Assembly (NCBI GenBank): GCA_030652335.1
Contig: JAUSAW010000015.1
Location: forward strand, 1 to 64,000
Direction: 5' to 3'
DNA from: Gammaproteobacteria bacterium
GTDB lineage: Bacteria > Pseudomonadota > Gammaproteobacteria > Francisellales > CACEW01
DNA length: 64,000 nucleotides
The translations under genes were made by a program, and so were the position numbers. Shown one piece after another: positions 17,700 through 27,167 of the stretch (within the stretch, counting starts at the first letter, position 1; each line of letters opens with the position of its first letter). Under the pieces are notes generated by a model. The model made no database searches and was not told where the DNA came from. It saw nothing but the letters and a program-made list of their open reading frames with translations.

Positions 17700-18402
17700 C
17701 TCTTAATAATGCTGCCTGCTCTAAGAAAAAATCAGGCAACTGTCGTTCTTGCAGCCTTGGATCATGGTAGGCTTTTGATGCTGCTATCGCTTGATATAAT
17801 TGATAGCCCTTCCAGGCTTTGCTGCGATCTTCGATAGCAATGGGCATAGAGCCTGCGATGCTAGCCGCTAATTCAAATAGACAGTCCATAGCCTTGCCTT
17901 GGACGAGTTCTAATTCGATTTCTTGCAAGGGTATCGAGCTTTTTCCAGCCACTACCTCACCCAAATCCAATACTAATTCCACCAGACACTGCTTAGGCAA
18001 TTCCAATAACCATTTGGTTCGGGAAAATTGCGTATGAAATAAAGCCTTAATCGTTTGAGTTTTGGCTATTTCGAGCAATTGCTGGCGCAGATCTGGCATG
18101 TCGATAGTCTGCAAGTCGAGCGCATTAGTATGCAGAGTATTATCATATTCATCGCGCTGATGTAAACCTTGGACTTGGGTACCTTTGGTTTTTACGGTTT
18201 GAATATAGTCACCGTTTTCATCCTCGCGAATACGCAAGGCAATGCCCGCCTTAAGCAAAGCAAAATCATCTGTATCATAATACGTCGTTTTTAAATCAAA
18301 GGTAATCGACGGGTCTTTAGCATAATGATTGATTAAAGGATGGTCGAATAAAGCTTTAGGGTCATCCTCAAGCAAACTTAATTTAAGCTCAATCTCTTTC
18401 AC
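17683..18402 (-). CDS. CYTH domain triphosphatase (YgiF-like)
   Basis: The protein opens with the CYTH signature ExExK (MKEIELKLSL). It continues with acidic/basic strands of the triphosphate tunnel fold: TYYDTDDFALLKAGIALRIRE, YIQTVKTKG, a CLVELVLDLGEV strand and EIELELVQG. It lacks the CHAD domain of full YgiF (239 aa). Likely activity is hydrolysis of inorganic triphosphate or a similar polyphosphate with Mg2+. It starts at a GTG two bases after the rdgC stop, so it is translationally coupled to rdgC. Confidence 0.85.
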   Translation of the reverse strand: MKEIELKLSLLEDDPKALFDHPLINHYAKDPSITFDLKTTYYDTDDFALLKAGIALRIREDENGDYIQTVKTKGTQVQGLHQRDEYDNTLHTNALDLQTIDMPDLRQQLLEIAKTQTIKALFHTQFSRTKWLLELPKQCLVELVLDLGEVVAGKSSIPLQEIELELVQGKAMDCLFELAASIAGSMPIAIEDRSKAWKGYQLYQAIAASKAYHDPRLQERQLPDFFLEQAALLRAGAIH

Positions 18403-18404
18403 GA

Positions 18405-19346
18405 TTATTCCGCCATCTCTTGGGCTTCATGTTGCTTAGCCTCAGCTTTGCCACCGGTCTTACCAAAAATGCTCATTAGGCTTTTCACTAAATGGCGTAT
18501 GGTTTCGGTCATAATAGTAAAATCTGCATCAAACTTGGCTTCGGCGGTTTCGGTATAGACATCTTTAGCCTGATCTTGCACGATCTCTAAAAACTTTAAG
18601 GACTTAATCGAAAAGTCTTCTCTTATGACGAAACTTATCTGGCTGGTCCAGGATAAAGCCAATTGAATCACTTCACGGCCTTCGTCTAACAAGGATTGTA
18701 TATCGCCTGACAATAAGTTTTGTTTGGCACAACGAATAGTGCCGGCCTCTTTGGTATCTTGAATCACGCATGAGTCGGCAATAACATAATCCGCTGGATA
18801 GGTATTGGTTTTAAGCCAGTCGGTTAGCAGTAAAGAAACAGATTGCACTTCAGGTAATTGAATTTTTAAGCTGCCGATGGTTTTGCGCAAAAAGCCGGTA
18901 AATTCTTCGGCCTTGCTATGCGAGCCTACGTTTAATATTAACCAGCCTTCTTTAGGATCGATATAGGCATATTGCAAACTGGATTTAGTAAAGGCGCGGG
19001 TAATTAAATTATGGTAGATATCCTCGCGCAGGGTTTCTTTTTCTTTTTTGCGAACTTTACGCCCTTGCTTATCTTCGATTTCCTGGACTTTTTCGTCTAC
19101 CATCTGTCTTACGACCGTGCCTGGAATAATTTTTTCTTCTACTTTAAGGCATAGCATCATAAAACCATTAGCGGCATGGACCAAAGGCGCTTCTTCATTA
19201 CCGGTAGGTGGCACCCAGCCCATGCTTACGGCATCGATACCGCGACAAGGTTCAAAGGCTTGATGTCTTAATTGCTCAGCCAATTCTTCTGCTGATAAAT
19301 CAAAAGGTTCTAGGAATTGAAATAGCTGTAAATTTTTAAACCACAT
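18405..19346 (-). CDS. rdgC: Recombination-associated protein RdgC
   Basis: RdgC forms a DNA-encircling ring dimer that limits RecA access. The sequence shows the family N-terminus MWFKNLQLFQF, then SMGWVPPTGNEEAPLVHAANG, a basic KQGRKVRKKEKETL segment and the VSLLLTDWLKTNTYPADYVIADSC block. Length 313 aa is close to E. coli (303). It is first in a two-gene unit with the CYTH gene. The start is supported by GGAG just upstream. Confidence 0.95.
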   Translation of the reverse strand: MWFKNLQLFQFLEPFDLSAEELAEQLRHQAFEPCRGIDAVSMGWVPPTGNEEAPLVHAANGFMMLCLKVEEKIIPGTVVRQMVDEKVQEIEDKQGRKVRKKEKETLREDIYHNLITRAFTKSSLQYAYIDPKEGWLILNVGSHSKAEEFTGFLRKTIGSLKIQLPEVQSVSLLLTDWLKTNTYPADYVIADSCVIQDTKEAGTIRCAKQNLLSGDIQSLLDEGREVIQLALSWTSQISFVIREDFSIKSLKFLEIVQDQAKDVYTETAEAKFDADFTIMTETIRHLVKSLMSIFGKTGGKAEAKQHEAQEMAE

Positions 19347-19491
19347 AGGTGCTCCATAATTATCAAAAAGTAGTCATCCACGCAAAAGAGAGGATCAATG
19401 ACAAGCGAGTTGAGTATAAAAGATAAGCCTTGGGATGTACACCCGATTTCCTCGGCTTGTGTTATTATTAACTAGATTACAGGAGGCCATT

Positions 19492-20667
19492 ATGCTGCTT
19501 ATTATTATGTGTATTTTTTCGGTGTTAAGCCTGGTGGCTTGTGTGGCAATCTTAATGCAAATTCGCCGCCAACAGTCCGAGCCTCTTGCTCTACAGATGC
19601 AATCTTTAATGCAAGATTTTAAACTCGATTTATTGGAAAAATTATCAGACTATCAACTAAAAAGTTTGCAAGCCGTGCATGATGGTTTGCAAAAAGGCCG
19701 CTTTGAAACCTCAGAACAGGTTAAAACGGCTCTGCTGGATAGCTCCAGAGCCGTAAGCGACAGGATTGAAAAATTAACCGAAGCTACCGAAAACAAATTA
19801 AAAGAGATTTCCGGACAGGTCGATAAGAGGCTATCGGAAGGCTTTGAGAAGACCACCATTACCTTTGCCGATGTGGTTAAACGATTAGCTCTAATCGATC
19901 AGGCCCAGCAAAAAATTTCTGAACTATCGAGCAACGTGGTCAGCCTAAAAGATTTATTAGCCGATAAACGCTCGCGCGGGGCCTTTGGTGAAATCCAACT
20001 GGCTAGCCTCATTCGCAATGTCCTACCCGAATCGAGCTTTAAACTACAAGCCACTTTAAGCAATGATAGCCGTGCCGATTGTATCTTGTATTTACCAGAG
20101 CCTACCGGCAATATCGTCATCGATTCGAAATTCCCTTTGGAAAACTTTCAGCGCTTGGTGAATATGCAATCAGGCGAAGCCGATCGCAAAGCCGCCGAGC
20201 AGCAATTTCGTCAGGATATTAAAAAGCATATTAAAGATATTAGCGAAAAGTATATTCTGTCTGGCGAGACCTCCGATGGCGCCATTATGTTTATTCCGGC
20301 AGAAGCTATATTTGCCGAAATTCATGCGCATTATCCCGATTTAGTCGAAGCGTCTTATAAAGCCAAAGTCTGGCTAGCATCCCCTACCACGATGATGGCG
20401 ATTTTAACCACGGTGCGTGCGGTATTAAAAGACGATTCCACCAAAAAGCAAGTGCATTTAATCCAAGAACATCTGCGCGATTTAGGCAAGGATTTTGACC
20501 GCTTCCAAGTTAGAATGAATGCTTTGCAAAAGCATATCGAACAGGCGAATCAAGACGTAACGGAAGTGAATATTTCCGCGAAAAAAATCAGCAGCCGTTT
20601 CGAAAAAATCGAAAAGGTGGAATTGCACTCCGATCCCAGTGATATTACGCAGCTATTAACAGACTAA
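19492..20667 (+). CDS. rmuC: DNA recombination protein RmuC
   Basis: RmuC is a membrane-anchored predicted nuclease of the PD-(D/E)xK-like group that limits recombination at inverted repeats. ATG 19492 follows AGGAGG exactly, giving 391 aa. A longer frame from 19435 has no such site. There is an N-terminal membrane helix (LLIIMCIFSVLSLVACVAILM), then a long coiled coil to about residue 145. The nuclease-like core follows, with RGAFGEIQL, RADCILYLPEPTGNIVIDSKFPL and the C-terminal SPTTMMAILTTVRAV. It is convergent with gshB. Confidence 0.95.
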   Translation: MLLIIMCIFSVLSLVACVAILMQIRRQQSEPLALQMQSLMQDFKLDLLEKLSDYQLKSLQAVHDGLQKGRFETSEQVKTALLDSSRAVSDRIEKLTEATENKLKEISGQVDKRLSEGFEKTTITFADVVKRLALIDQAQQKISELSSNVVSLKDLLADKRSRGAFGEIQLASLIRNVLPESSFKLQATLSNDSRADCILYLPEPTGNIVIDSKFPLENFQRLVNMQSGEADRKAAEQQFRQDIKKHIKDISEKYILSGETSDGAIMFIPAEAIFAEIHAHYPDLVEASYKAKVWLASPTTMMAILTTVRAVLKDDSTKKQVHLIQEHLRDLGKDFDRFQVRMNALQKHIEQANQDVTEVNISAKKISSRFEKIEKVELHSDPSDITQLLTD

Positions 20668-20688
20668 GCCCTTTACTATGGCTTAGTC
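20662..20688. terminator. Hairpin overlapping the stops of rmuC and gshB
   Basis: GACTAAGCC and GGCTTAGTC form a perfect nine-pair stem with a nine-base loop. It includes the rmuC stop codon and reaches into the gshB end. No T-tract follows, so it may act as a weak bidirectional terminator or RNA 3' end stabiliser. Confidence 0.5.
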
Positions 20689-21623
20689 CGGCTTTCAATC
20701 CAATCGATAAAGTTTCCTGCTATATCCAAGCCTGTTTGCTCGTTTAGCTCACGAATCCCGGTGGGGCTAGTGACATTGATCTCGGTAATATAATCGCCGA
20801 TCACATCGAGGCCCACAAAGTATAGACCCATATCTTGAAGCTTAGGCTTAACCTGCTCACAGAGCCAACGGTCCCTATCGCTTAAGGCTTGCGCGACACC
20901 TTTGCCACCCGCGGCTAAATTGGCACGAGTCTCAGTTGGCAATGGCATTCTGGCCAGTGCAAATGGAACGGGTTCACCATTAATTAAAATAATGCGTTTA
21001 TCGCCCTGCTTCACTTCAGGCAGATAGCGTTGGGCCATAATATAACGCTGACCGTGCAGGGTCATGGTTTCGATGATGACATTAATATTATGGTCAAATT
21101 GAGTCACTCTAAATATGGAAGCTCCCGCCATGCCATCCAAGGGTTTTAGAATAATATCACCATGCTTTGCTAAAAACGGCTTGATGCGAGCGGCTTCACT
21201 GCTAACCAGGGTTTCTGCTATACAGTGTGGAAACTGATTAATAAAACATTTTTCATTGGCATCCCGCAAAGACCGAGGTTTATTGAGTACTAGCACTCCT
21301 GCCTGCTCGGCTAATTCTAAAATATAGGTAACGTAGATATAATCCATATTAAATGGCGGGTCTTTGCGCATGACTAGTGCATTTAGCTCTGATAATTCTT
21401 GAGTGATCATCTGGTCTACTTGATACCAGTCTGCTTTTTTATGGTCGGCGCTTAGAACTTCTTGCATGCTGGAAAAAGCGATGCCCTGCTCAATAAACAG
21501 TGCATTTGCTTGCATGACATAAACTTGATTGCCTCGTTGCAATGCCGCTTCAATCATAGCCACCGTGCTATCTTTATAGGCTGTTAAGCTTTCGATTGGA
21601 TCGATGATAAAACCGATTTTCAT
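20676..21623 (-). CDS. gshB: Glutathione synthetase
   Basis: GshB joins glycine to gamma-glutamylcysteine with ATP, the second step of glutathione synthesis. It has an ATP-grasp fold and 315 aa. The start MKIGFIIDPIESL at 21623 follows GAGAGGGG. Conserved blocks are MRKDPPFNMDYIY, NKPRSLRDANEK, ILKPLDGMAGASIFR, RYLPEVKQGDKRIILI and EINVTSPTGIRELN. The gene lies downstream of gshA on the same strand, separated by 132 bp that carry a repeat-like element. Confidence 0.96.
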   Translation of the reverse strand: MKIGFIIDPIESLTAYKDSTVAMIEAALQRGNQVYVMQANALFIEQGIAFSSMQEVLSADHKKADWYQVDQMITQELSELNALVMRKDPPFNMDYIYVTYILELAEQAGVLVLNKPRSLRDANEKCFINQFPHCIAETLVSSEAARIKPFLAKHGDIILKPLDGMAGASIFRVTQFDHNINVIIETMTLHGQRYIMAQRYLPEVKQGDKRIILINGEPVPFALARMPLPTETRANLAAGGKGVAQALSDRDRWLCEQVKPKLQDMGLYFVGLDVIGDYITEINVTSPTGIRELNEQTGLDIAGNFIDWIESRTKP

Positions 21624-21755
21624 AATACCCCTCTCCCATAAAATTTTTGATGTTTTGACCATTAATGCAAGTCTTCCATGACTTTCACTCTACGAGCGCC
21701 GAAGGCGCCCAAAATTGCTCCTGCTATTTTGTCCCGCAAGGGGAGAGGTGAATTG
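21624..21755. repeat. Intergenic element with inverted ends between gshA and gshB
   Basis: The gap begins with CCCCTCTCCC and ends with GGGGAGAGG, an imperfect inverted pair about 100 bp apart. Between them is a GAGCGCCGAAGGCGCCC hairpin. The ends resemble the palindrome inside tilS. The gshB ribosome site overlaps the left arm. Confidence 0.4.
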
Positions 21756-23342
21756 TTAGTGTTGTGCAAAATACTGCTCTAAAAACTGCTCAAAACTTAA
21801 AGCATCACCCTGCTCGATCTTTTGTTGCTCTATCCAAGATTGTGCCGCTTGCTGGCTTAATTTTTGCTGCAAGCTTGCAGATAGAGGTTTTTTTGTAAAG
21901 TCAGCAGCATACTGACGAGCGATATCAAGCATGGCTTGCTGATAAGACTGTTGCTTATCGTTTAGTAAGGCCAAGATTTGCGCAGAAGGCGTCTGACTGC
22001 TATCGATAATTTTGCCATATTGCGTTTGCACTGCCTTAACAAATACCGGCTTATCTACACCAGAATCCATAATCGCAGCAATTTTATGAAATTCAGTAAA
22101 TAGGCTATCCGCCCATTCTCGCATCGGCACCGTTTTACCAAGATGCTCGAGGCTTAAATCTGGGCGCCGGCCTTCGAGAATAATCTTATGTAAATTATGC
22201 GTTTTTTCGGCGCACTCGGTTTTGCTTAGTTTCGTTGAATCCGCCAATAGGCAAAATACTAAAAATACATCGATAAAAGCGGCTGCTTCGATATCGATAC
22301 CGACCGGTGAAAAGGGATTTACATCCAAACAACGCACTTCAATATATTCCACGCCACGATCTTGTAAAGCCAGGGCTGGGCGCTCACCTGAACGAATGAC
22401 TTGCTTAGGTCGAATGGGGCTATAATATTCATTTTCAATTTGCAGTAAATTGGTATTTAATTGCCGGTACTCGCCCTGCTCATTGCGCAATCCAATCTTG
22501 GCATAATCTGGATAAGGCTCATTTGTAGCGGCTAATAAATCTTTTACATACGCGGCTATATTATCTCGCGAAATCCAGATAGATGCTTGTGAACTATTAT
22601 TGTATCCCAAGTCACTCATCCGCAGCGAAGTGCCATATGGCGCGTAATAATTATGCTCATCCAAGGGTTCTAAATAGTCAGGAACCTTCGCAGGCAATGA
22701 ACTTGCACTACATACCGGTGAGGCACCAAATAAATAGATCAATAACCAATAATGCCTAAAATAATTTCGCATCAGTTTAAAATAAGCGGCATCGGTAAAT
22801 TCACGCAAACTCTCTGTAGTCGAACTCGAGGCATGCCAGGCGGCAAATAATTCCGTAGGCAGAGAAAAATTATAATGAATACCGGCGATGACCTGCATCA
22901 TTCTGCCATAGCGATGACATAAACCACGGCGATAAATATTTTTCATTTTGGCAATATTACTGCAACCAAAATGCGCCAGGCGAATGTCGTTTTGATCTTC
23001 AATCAATCCCGGCATGCTGGCCGGCCACAATAATTCATGGTCTAAATGGTGATAGCTAAATCGATGCAGGCTATCCAGAGATTGCTCAAGCTCAGCCAAT
23101 GATTTCACGGGAGGTGTGACAAGCTCTATTAAGGCCTCGCTAAAATCGGTGGTAATGCTGGGGTGGGTTAAGGCAGAACCTAAAGCTTGTGGGTGGTCTT
23201 TTTGGCTCAACGCCGCCGTATCCTCATTCACTCGCAAACTTTCGCGCTCGACCCCTCGAGTAATGCCGGCGAAATAACGGGCATTAGCAGGCAGGGCGAG
23301 CAAGTTTAAGCTCACCTTATCTAGTTCAAATTTAAGCGACAT
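21756..23342 (-). CDS. gshA: Glutamate-cysteine ligase
   Basis: GshA makes gamma-glutamylcysteine, the first and limiting step of glutathione synthesis. This is the gammaproteobacterial type, 528 aa from the ATG at 23342. Recognisable parts are the FAGITRGVERESLRV N-terminus, the HPSITTDFSEALIELVTPP block, HYNFSLP, TSLRMSDLGYNN and VEYIEVRCLDVNPF. The open frame continues upstream to 23435 within the aminopeptidase gene, but homology begins after the chosen start. A second ATG at 23354 is possible. The start overlaps the aminopeptidase stop by 11 bases, so translation is probably coupled. Confidence 0.94.
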   Translation of the reverse strand: MSLKFELDKVSLNLLALPANARYFAGITRGVERESLRVNEDTAALSQKDHPQALGSALTHPSITTDFSEALIELVTPPVKSLAELEQSLDSLHRFSYHHLDHELLWPASMPGLIEDQNDIRLAHFGCSNIAKMKNIYRRGLCHRYGRMMQVIAGIHYNFSLPTELFAAWHASSSTTESLREFTDAAYFKLMRNYFRHYWLLIYLFGASPVCSASSLPAKVPDYLEPLDEHNYYAPYGTSLRMSDLGYNNSSQASIWISRDNIAAYVKDLLAATNEPYPDYAKIGLRNEQGEYRQLNTNLLQIENEYYSPIRPKQVIRSGERPALALQDRGVEYIEVRCLDVNPFSPVGIDIEAAAFIDVFLVFCLLADSTKLSKTECAEKTHNLHKIILEGRRPDLSLEHLGKTVPMREWADSLFTEFHKIAAIMDSGVDKPVFVKAVQTQYGKIIDSSQTPSAQILALLNDKQQSYQQAMLDIARQYAADFTKKPLSASLQQKLSQQAAQSWIEQQKIEQGDALSFEQFLEQYFAQH

Positions 23343-24723
23343 GCTTAGCACCATAGTGTTGGCAAAGGTAAGCGAATAAGGTTCGCATAGCCATAGCCTC
23401 ACCGCCTTCTGGCCTGCCCGGTAGATTGCAATCATTCCATGCCATTAAATCGATATGCAACCATGGAATATTTTCTCCGACAAAACATTCTAAAAATAAA
23501 GCGGCGTTAATCGCCCCACCCATGCCGGTGCTTGGGTTATTAGTAAGATCGGCAAACTTGCCTTTAATAAAGCGCTTATAAGGAGCATGCAAAGGCAATT
23601 GCCAAACTGGATCGGATTCTTGGTTGCCGATTTTCATCAGTTCAGCGGCCAGGCTATCTCGATTGCAAAATAAAGCCGGTAAACTTGTGCCTAAGGCGGC
23701 GCGTGCGGCCCCGGTTAGGGTAGCAAAATCGATTAATAATTCAGGTTGTTCCTCTGAAGCCTCCGCTAAGGCATCGGCTAATATGATTCGACCCTCGGCG
23801 TCGGTATTGCCCACTTCTATGGTTTTACCATTGCGAGAGGTAATAATATCACCGGGGCGATAGGATTCTTTCGATACCGCATTTTCAACGGCGGGAATTA
23901 ATACCCGCAAGCGAATGGGAAGCTTAGCCTGCATAATAAGCTGAGCTAAACCCAATACATGAGCCGCCCCGCCCATATCTTTTTTCATGGTAAGCATATA
24001 TTCGGCCGGCTTAAGATTGAGTCCGCCGCTATCAAAACATACACCCTTACCAACCAAGGTAACTTTGGGATCAGTAGCCTTGCCCCAGGTAATATCGATT
24101 AGCCGAGGGGCTTGGATAGCCGCTTTGCCCACCGTATAAATACCAGCATAGCCCTGGCTTAATAAATCCTTACCGACTATTTCACGGTAGTTAGCCTGGC
24201 AACGTTCAGCCATTTTTTTGGCTTCTGTGGCTAGGTTTTCAGGGCCCATATCTTCAGCGGGCGTACTAATTAAAGTGCGCACCCAAAAACAGGCCTCTAG
24301 CATGGGGGTGAGCTTATTGAGCAGTTCAGTCGGAATAACGAGCTGTCTATCGCAGGTATTTTTGATAGTAGAATATCGATCGAATTTATAACAGGCCAAA
24401 CCCCAGCCTAACGCGGCCTGCGCTACATTAAGCAAATCGAATTCATCTTCGAGCTTATATGAACCCACGGGCAAAGTCTTAGGGCATTCCGCCAGACTCC
24501 ATAAACTATTTTTCGAATCGACTCCGATTAAGACCTGTTTAAGGTGGCCGCTGCTATCCGGCAAGATACACACTTTGCCAGGCTCTGCATTAAACCCAGT
24601 AGTTTGTATCCACTGCTGGCTTATCGCATCTTGCCTGCTTAACCAGGCGTCAAAATGGGATTTAGTTAAGGGGATTATAGCAACGAGCTTAGCCGCATGA
24701 TCCGTTAAAAATGATGCAAACAT
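23332..24723 (-). CDS. Leucyl aminopeptidase family protein (M17)
   Basis: This is an M17 metallo-aminopeptidase of 463 aa. The catalytic domain shows VGKGVCFDSGGLNLKP (metal-binding Lys/Asp), MKKDMGGAAHVLGLA, and the family signature NTDAEGRIILADAL, then LIDFATLTGAARAALG. The N-terminal domain is diverged. It is closer to the PepB-like group than to PepA/XerB by its shorter N-terminus. The enzyme should release N-terminal residues from cytosolic peptides and could feed Cys-Gly turnover next to gshA-gshB. GAGG precedes the ATG. Confidence 0.9.
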   Translation of the reverse strand: MFASFLTDHAAKLVAIIPLTKSHFDAWLSRQDAISQQWIQTTGFNAEPGKVCILPDSSGHLKQVLIGVDSKNSLWSLAECPKTLPVGSYKLEDEFDLLNVAQAALGWGLACYKFDRYSTIKNTCDRQLVIPTELLNKLTPMLEACFWVRTLISTPAEDMGPENLATEAKKMAERCQANYREIVGKDLLSQGYAGIYTVGKAAIQAPRLIDITWGKATDPKVTLVGKGVCFDSGGLNLKPAEYMLTMKKDMGGAAHVLGLAQLIMQAKLPIRLRVLIPAVENAVSKESYRPGDIITSRNGKTIEVGNTDAEGRIILADALAEASEEQPELLIDFATLTGAARAALGTSLPALFCNRDSLAAELMKIGNQESDPVWQLPLHAPYKRFIKGKFADLTNNPSTGMGGAINAALFLECFVGENIPWLHIDLMAWNDCNLPGRPEGGEAMAMRTLFAYLCQHYGAKHVA

Positions 24724-24749
24724 GTATTATCCTCATATGATGAGTCAAC

Positions 24750-24802
24750 TGGATTCCCGCTTTTGCGAGAATGACAAACTGCAGTGTCAATCCAGGTTTA
24801 GT
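24750..24802. repeat. Palindromic repeat, GGATTCCCGC...GCGAGAATGAC family
   Basis: GGATTCCCGC-TTTT-GCGAGAATGACAA matches half of the two larger double-hairpin elements at 51.99 and 53.63 kb. Downstream GTGTCAATCCAGGTTTA is a decayed part of the same unit. It lies between the TolC-type gene and the aminopeptidase. Confidence 0.6.
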
Positions 24803-24809
24803 CTAGATA

Positions 24810-26126
24810 TTACTTGGGGACTTGTAGCCAAGAATTCAAGTAAGCTAAATCAGAAACGCCGATGGTTCCCGTATCAAGCTTAAGCTGCAAGGCACTTAAA
24901 ATATATTGATATTCAGCCTGAGCAAAATTTTGCTGAGCGACAAATAACAGTTGTTGAGCATTGAGCACGTTGACGGTAGTTTCAGCTCCCACCTTATATT
25001 TGGCTTCATATTCTTGCAGAGAAAGCTTATTCGCTATCACTGATTGGCGATAAGCATTAACCAAACTAATATTGGCCATTACACTTAAATAATCTTGCTT
25101 GGTTTGGCTAATCGTCGATAGATAAAGGTTATCCTCGGTATTTTGAGCAGCCTCATATTGCTTGGCAGCCTGCAAGGATTTACCAAATAATGAGCCACCA
25201 GCAAATACGGTCCAGTTTAACTGTAAGCCAATAGCAGCAGATTTCTGGCTAAGCGTAGTCGAAATAATACTAGGGACATTAGCACTATATCGAGTATTGC
25301 CATAACTACCCATTAAGGATAAGGTCGGCAACTGGTTACCGACTTGCATCGTGACATTATGCAATGCGGCCATGGTGGTATAACGCTGAGACTGGAGTGC
25401 GGCATTATTCTTTTCAGCTAAGGCAATCCAATGCTTATCGGATTCAGGATGAGGGCTTACAAAGGGAAATTTTATTTTTAAAGCGGCTAAATTGCTTTCG
25501 CGCTGACCCGTTAATTCATCTAGAACTTCATAGGCGTCTTGCAGGGCATTGGCATTTTTTAGCTTGGTTGCATACGCTTGATCATAATTAGCTTCGGCTT
25601 GCTTAAGATCGGTAACGGTAGCGAGGCCTACTTCAAATTTTTGTTTGGTTTGTTTAAGGGTATTAGCCAAAAAATCGACTTGAGCAAAGGATGAGCTTAG
25701 ATTGTCCTCGGCTTGCAGTATATTAAAATAATCGGTCGCTACCGTCACTATAAAAGCCTGCTGCTGAGAAACAAAGGTTGCAGCCTGGGCTGCCGCTACG
25801 GCTCTGGCATTTCGAACATTGGCGACTTTATTGAGATTAATTAATTGCTGTGATAGCTGGAACTGATACGATTGGGTTTGAAAATTTGCACTAACGGCAT
25901 AATTTTTAACCTGGCTCTCATTTTCACTGGCGGTAAATGATAATTGTGGCAGTAACGCGGCCACACCGATAGGCACGCCTTCAGCCGCCGCCATATTAGT
26001 CGCGGCATCGCTCTTAAGTGCAGGCGCATTAGTGACAGCCTGCTGATAGACGGTCATTAAATCTACGGCAAAAGCTTGCTGTGTTAATAGACACAAGCCT
26101 AACCCAAGCACAATCCACGGCTTCAT
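24810..26126 (-). CDS. tolC: TolC-family outer membrane channel protein
   Basis: This is a TolC-type outer membrane efflux duct of 438 aa. The signal peptide is KPWIVLGLGLCLLTQQAFA. The two OEP repeats are visible: LSQQLINLNKVANVRNARA with VATDYFNILQAEDNL and GLATVTDLKQAEANYDQA, then LNWTVFAGGSLFGKSLQAAKQYEAAQ with YKVGAETTVNVLNAQQLLF. The protein would pair with inner-membrane exporters and an adaptor (type I secretion or RND pumps). No adaptor gene is adjacent. The exact partner is not determined. Confidence 0.9.
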   Translation of the reverse strand: MKPWIVLGLGLCLLTQQAFAVDLMTVYQQAVTNAPALKSDAATNMAAAEGVPIGVAALLPQLSFTASENESQVKNYAVSANFQTQSYQFQLSQQLINLNKVANVRNARAVAAAQAATFVSQQQAFIVTVATDYFNILQAEDNLSSSFAQVDFLANTLKQTKQKFEVGLATVTDLKQAEANYDQAYATKLKNANALQDAYEVLDELTGQRESNLAALKIKFPFVSPHPESDKHWIALAEKNNAALQSQRYTTMAALHNVTMQVGNQLPTLSLMGSYGNTRYSANVPSIISTTLSQKSAAIGLQLNWTVFAGGSLFGKSLQAAKQYEAAQNTEDNLYLSTISQTKQDYLSVMANISLVNAYRQSVIANKLSLQEYEAKYKVGAETTVNVLNAQQLLFVAQQNFAQAEYQYILSALQLKLDTGTIGVSDLAYLNSWLQVPK

Positions 26127-26297
26127 ATAATTCTTTTCCTAGAGCTAATTTACGCCCATTTGATCTGCGAATTGTAGCACCCGAATGCTGATATTCCCAG
26201 AAAAAATGAAAATCCCTTTAAAATTAGGGTCTCCCCTTAAAGATTTTCTTAAGATAAATAAAGGATAATACCGATGAAAGGTCAAGGAGGACTGCTT

Positions 26298-26546
26298 ATG
26301 TATGTGGATCACACTTGGATGAAATTTCTCTTAGTCGCTTTGGTAGCAGCAAATTATTATGTATTGAGCTTAAAAACTTGCTGTAGGCCAATCAAAACCA
26401 GGTCGGGCTCCAGCACGTCAAAGATGCTAGCCTTTTCGAATAATCGAGAAAACCCTCCAGTACCGACAACCAATATATTTTCACCGTTAAAATCATTCTG
26501 CCTGACATGCTCAATAAATTCTTTGGCCATGCCTAAGGCACTGTAA
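26298..26546 (+). CDS. Doubtful small ORF overlapping the coaX 3' end
   Basis: An ATG preceded by AAGGAGG at ideal spacing opens an 82-codon frame. Its first 20 residues (MYVDHTWMKFLLVALVAANY) look like a membrane segment. All codons after about residue 20 are antisense to coaX. It may be the surviving 5' end of a lost gene rather than a working gene. No family is recognised. Confidence 0.22.
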   Translation: MYVDHTWMKFLLVALVAANYYVLSLKTCCRPIKTRSGSSTSKMLAFSNNRENPPVPTTNIFSPLKSFCLTCSINSLAMPKAL

Positions 26547-27127
26547 TATAAACCAGCCTGAATATATTGCTGAGTATTTTTTCCCACCATAACATCGGGC
26601 ACTCTTAGCTCAACAGTGGGCAATTGCGCTGTCTGTTGTTCGAGCACGGCCATCGATAATCGTAAGCCTGGGGTAATAAGACCACCTAAATATTCACGCT
26701 TGGCATTAATAATGCAGGCGGTATTAGCGGTACCAAAATCGAATATCACTAAATTTTGGCCTGGGTAAAGATGAGTCGCGGCCACGGCGTTTGCTAATAA
26801 ATCGCCCCCGAGCTCGGTTGGGGTCTCGATTTTTATGCTAAGCCCGGTCTTAATATTTTGATCGACAATCATGGGACGAATATCAAAATATTTAATGCAA
26901 GCCGAGGCTAGAGAGTGATTAATTTCTGGTACTACCGAAGACATTACAATATATTTTACTAGCGATGGATCGAAGCCATTTTCGCGCAAGGCTGTTCTTA
27001 AAAACATCCCATATTCATCTGAAGAGGCTTGATCTTTTGAGGTGCGGCGAAAGCGTAATAAAATCTTATCGCCATCGAATAGACCTGCGTATACTTGGGT
27101 GTTACCGATGTCTAAACATAATAGCAT
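26357..27127 (-). CDS. coaX: Type III pantothenate kinase
   Basis: CoaX phosphorylates pantothenate in the first step of CoA synthesis and is the feedback-insensitive, ASKHA-fold type. The 256 residues start with the phosphate-binding LCLDIGNTQVYAGLFDG. They show SSVVPEINHSL, the GGDLLANAVAATHLYPGQNLVIFDFGTANT block and GLITPGLRLSMAVLEQQTAQLP. AAGGA precedes the ATG. The gene is downstream of msbA on the same strand. A BirA/coaX fusion, common elsewhere, is absent here. Confidence 0.95.
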   Translation of the reverse strand: MLLCLDIGNTQVYAGLFDGDKILLRFRRTSKDQASSDEYGMFLRTALRENGFDPSLVKYIVMSSVVPEINHSLASACIKYFDIRPMIVDQNIKTGLSIKIETPTELGGDLLANAVAATHLYPGQNLVIFDFGTANTACIINAKREYLGGLITPGLRLSMAVLEQQTAQLPTVELRVPDVMVGKNTQQYIQAGLYYSALGMAKEFIEHVRQNDFNGENILVVGTGGFSRLFEKASIFDVLEPDLVLIGLQQVFKLNT

Positions 27128-27140
27128 TTACGTTCCTTAT

Positions 27141-27165
27141 CCCTCTCTCGCAAGGGGCGAGGGGG
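27141..27165. repeat. GC-rich hairpin between msbA and coaX
   Basis: CCCTCTCTCGC-AAG-GGGCGAGGGGG folds into a stable hairpin and ends three bases before the msbA stop triplet. Its composition matches the tilS element and the gshA-gshB gap. Its location would let it cut transcription between msbA and coaX. Confidence 0.5.
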
Positions 27166-27167
27166 TT

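Noticed and set aside
23343..23435. Longer gshA start at 23435
   Set aside because: It would place 31 extra, non-conserved residues inside the aminopeptidase coding region. GshA homology begins after 23342.
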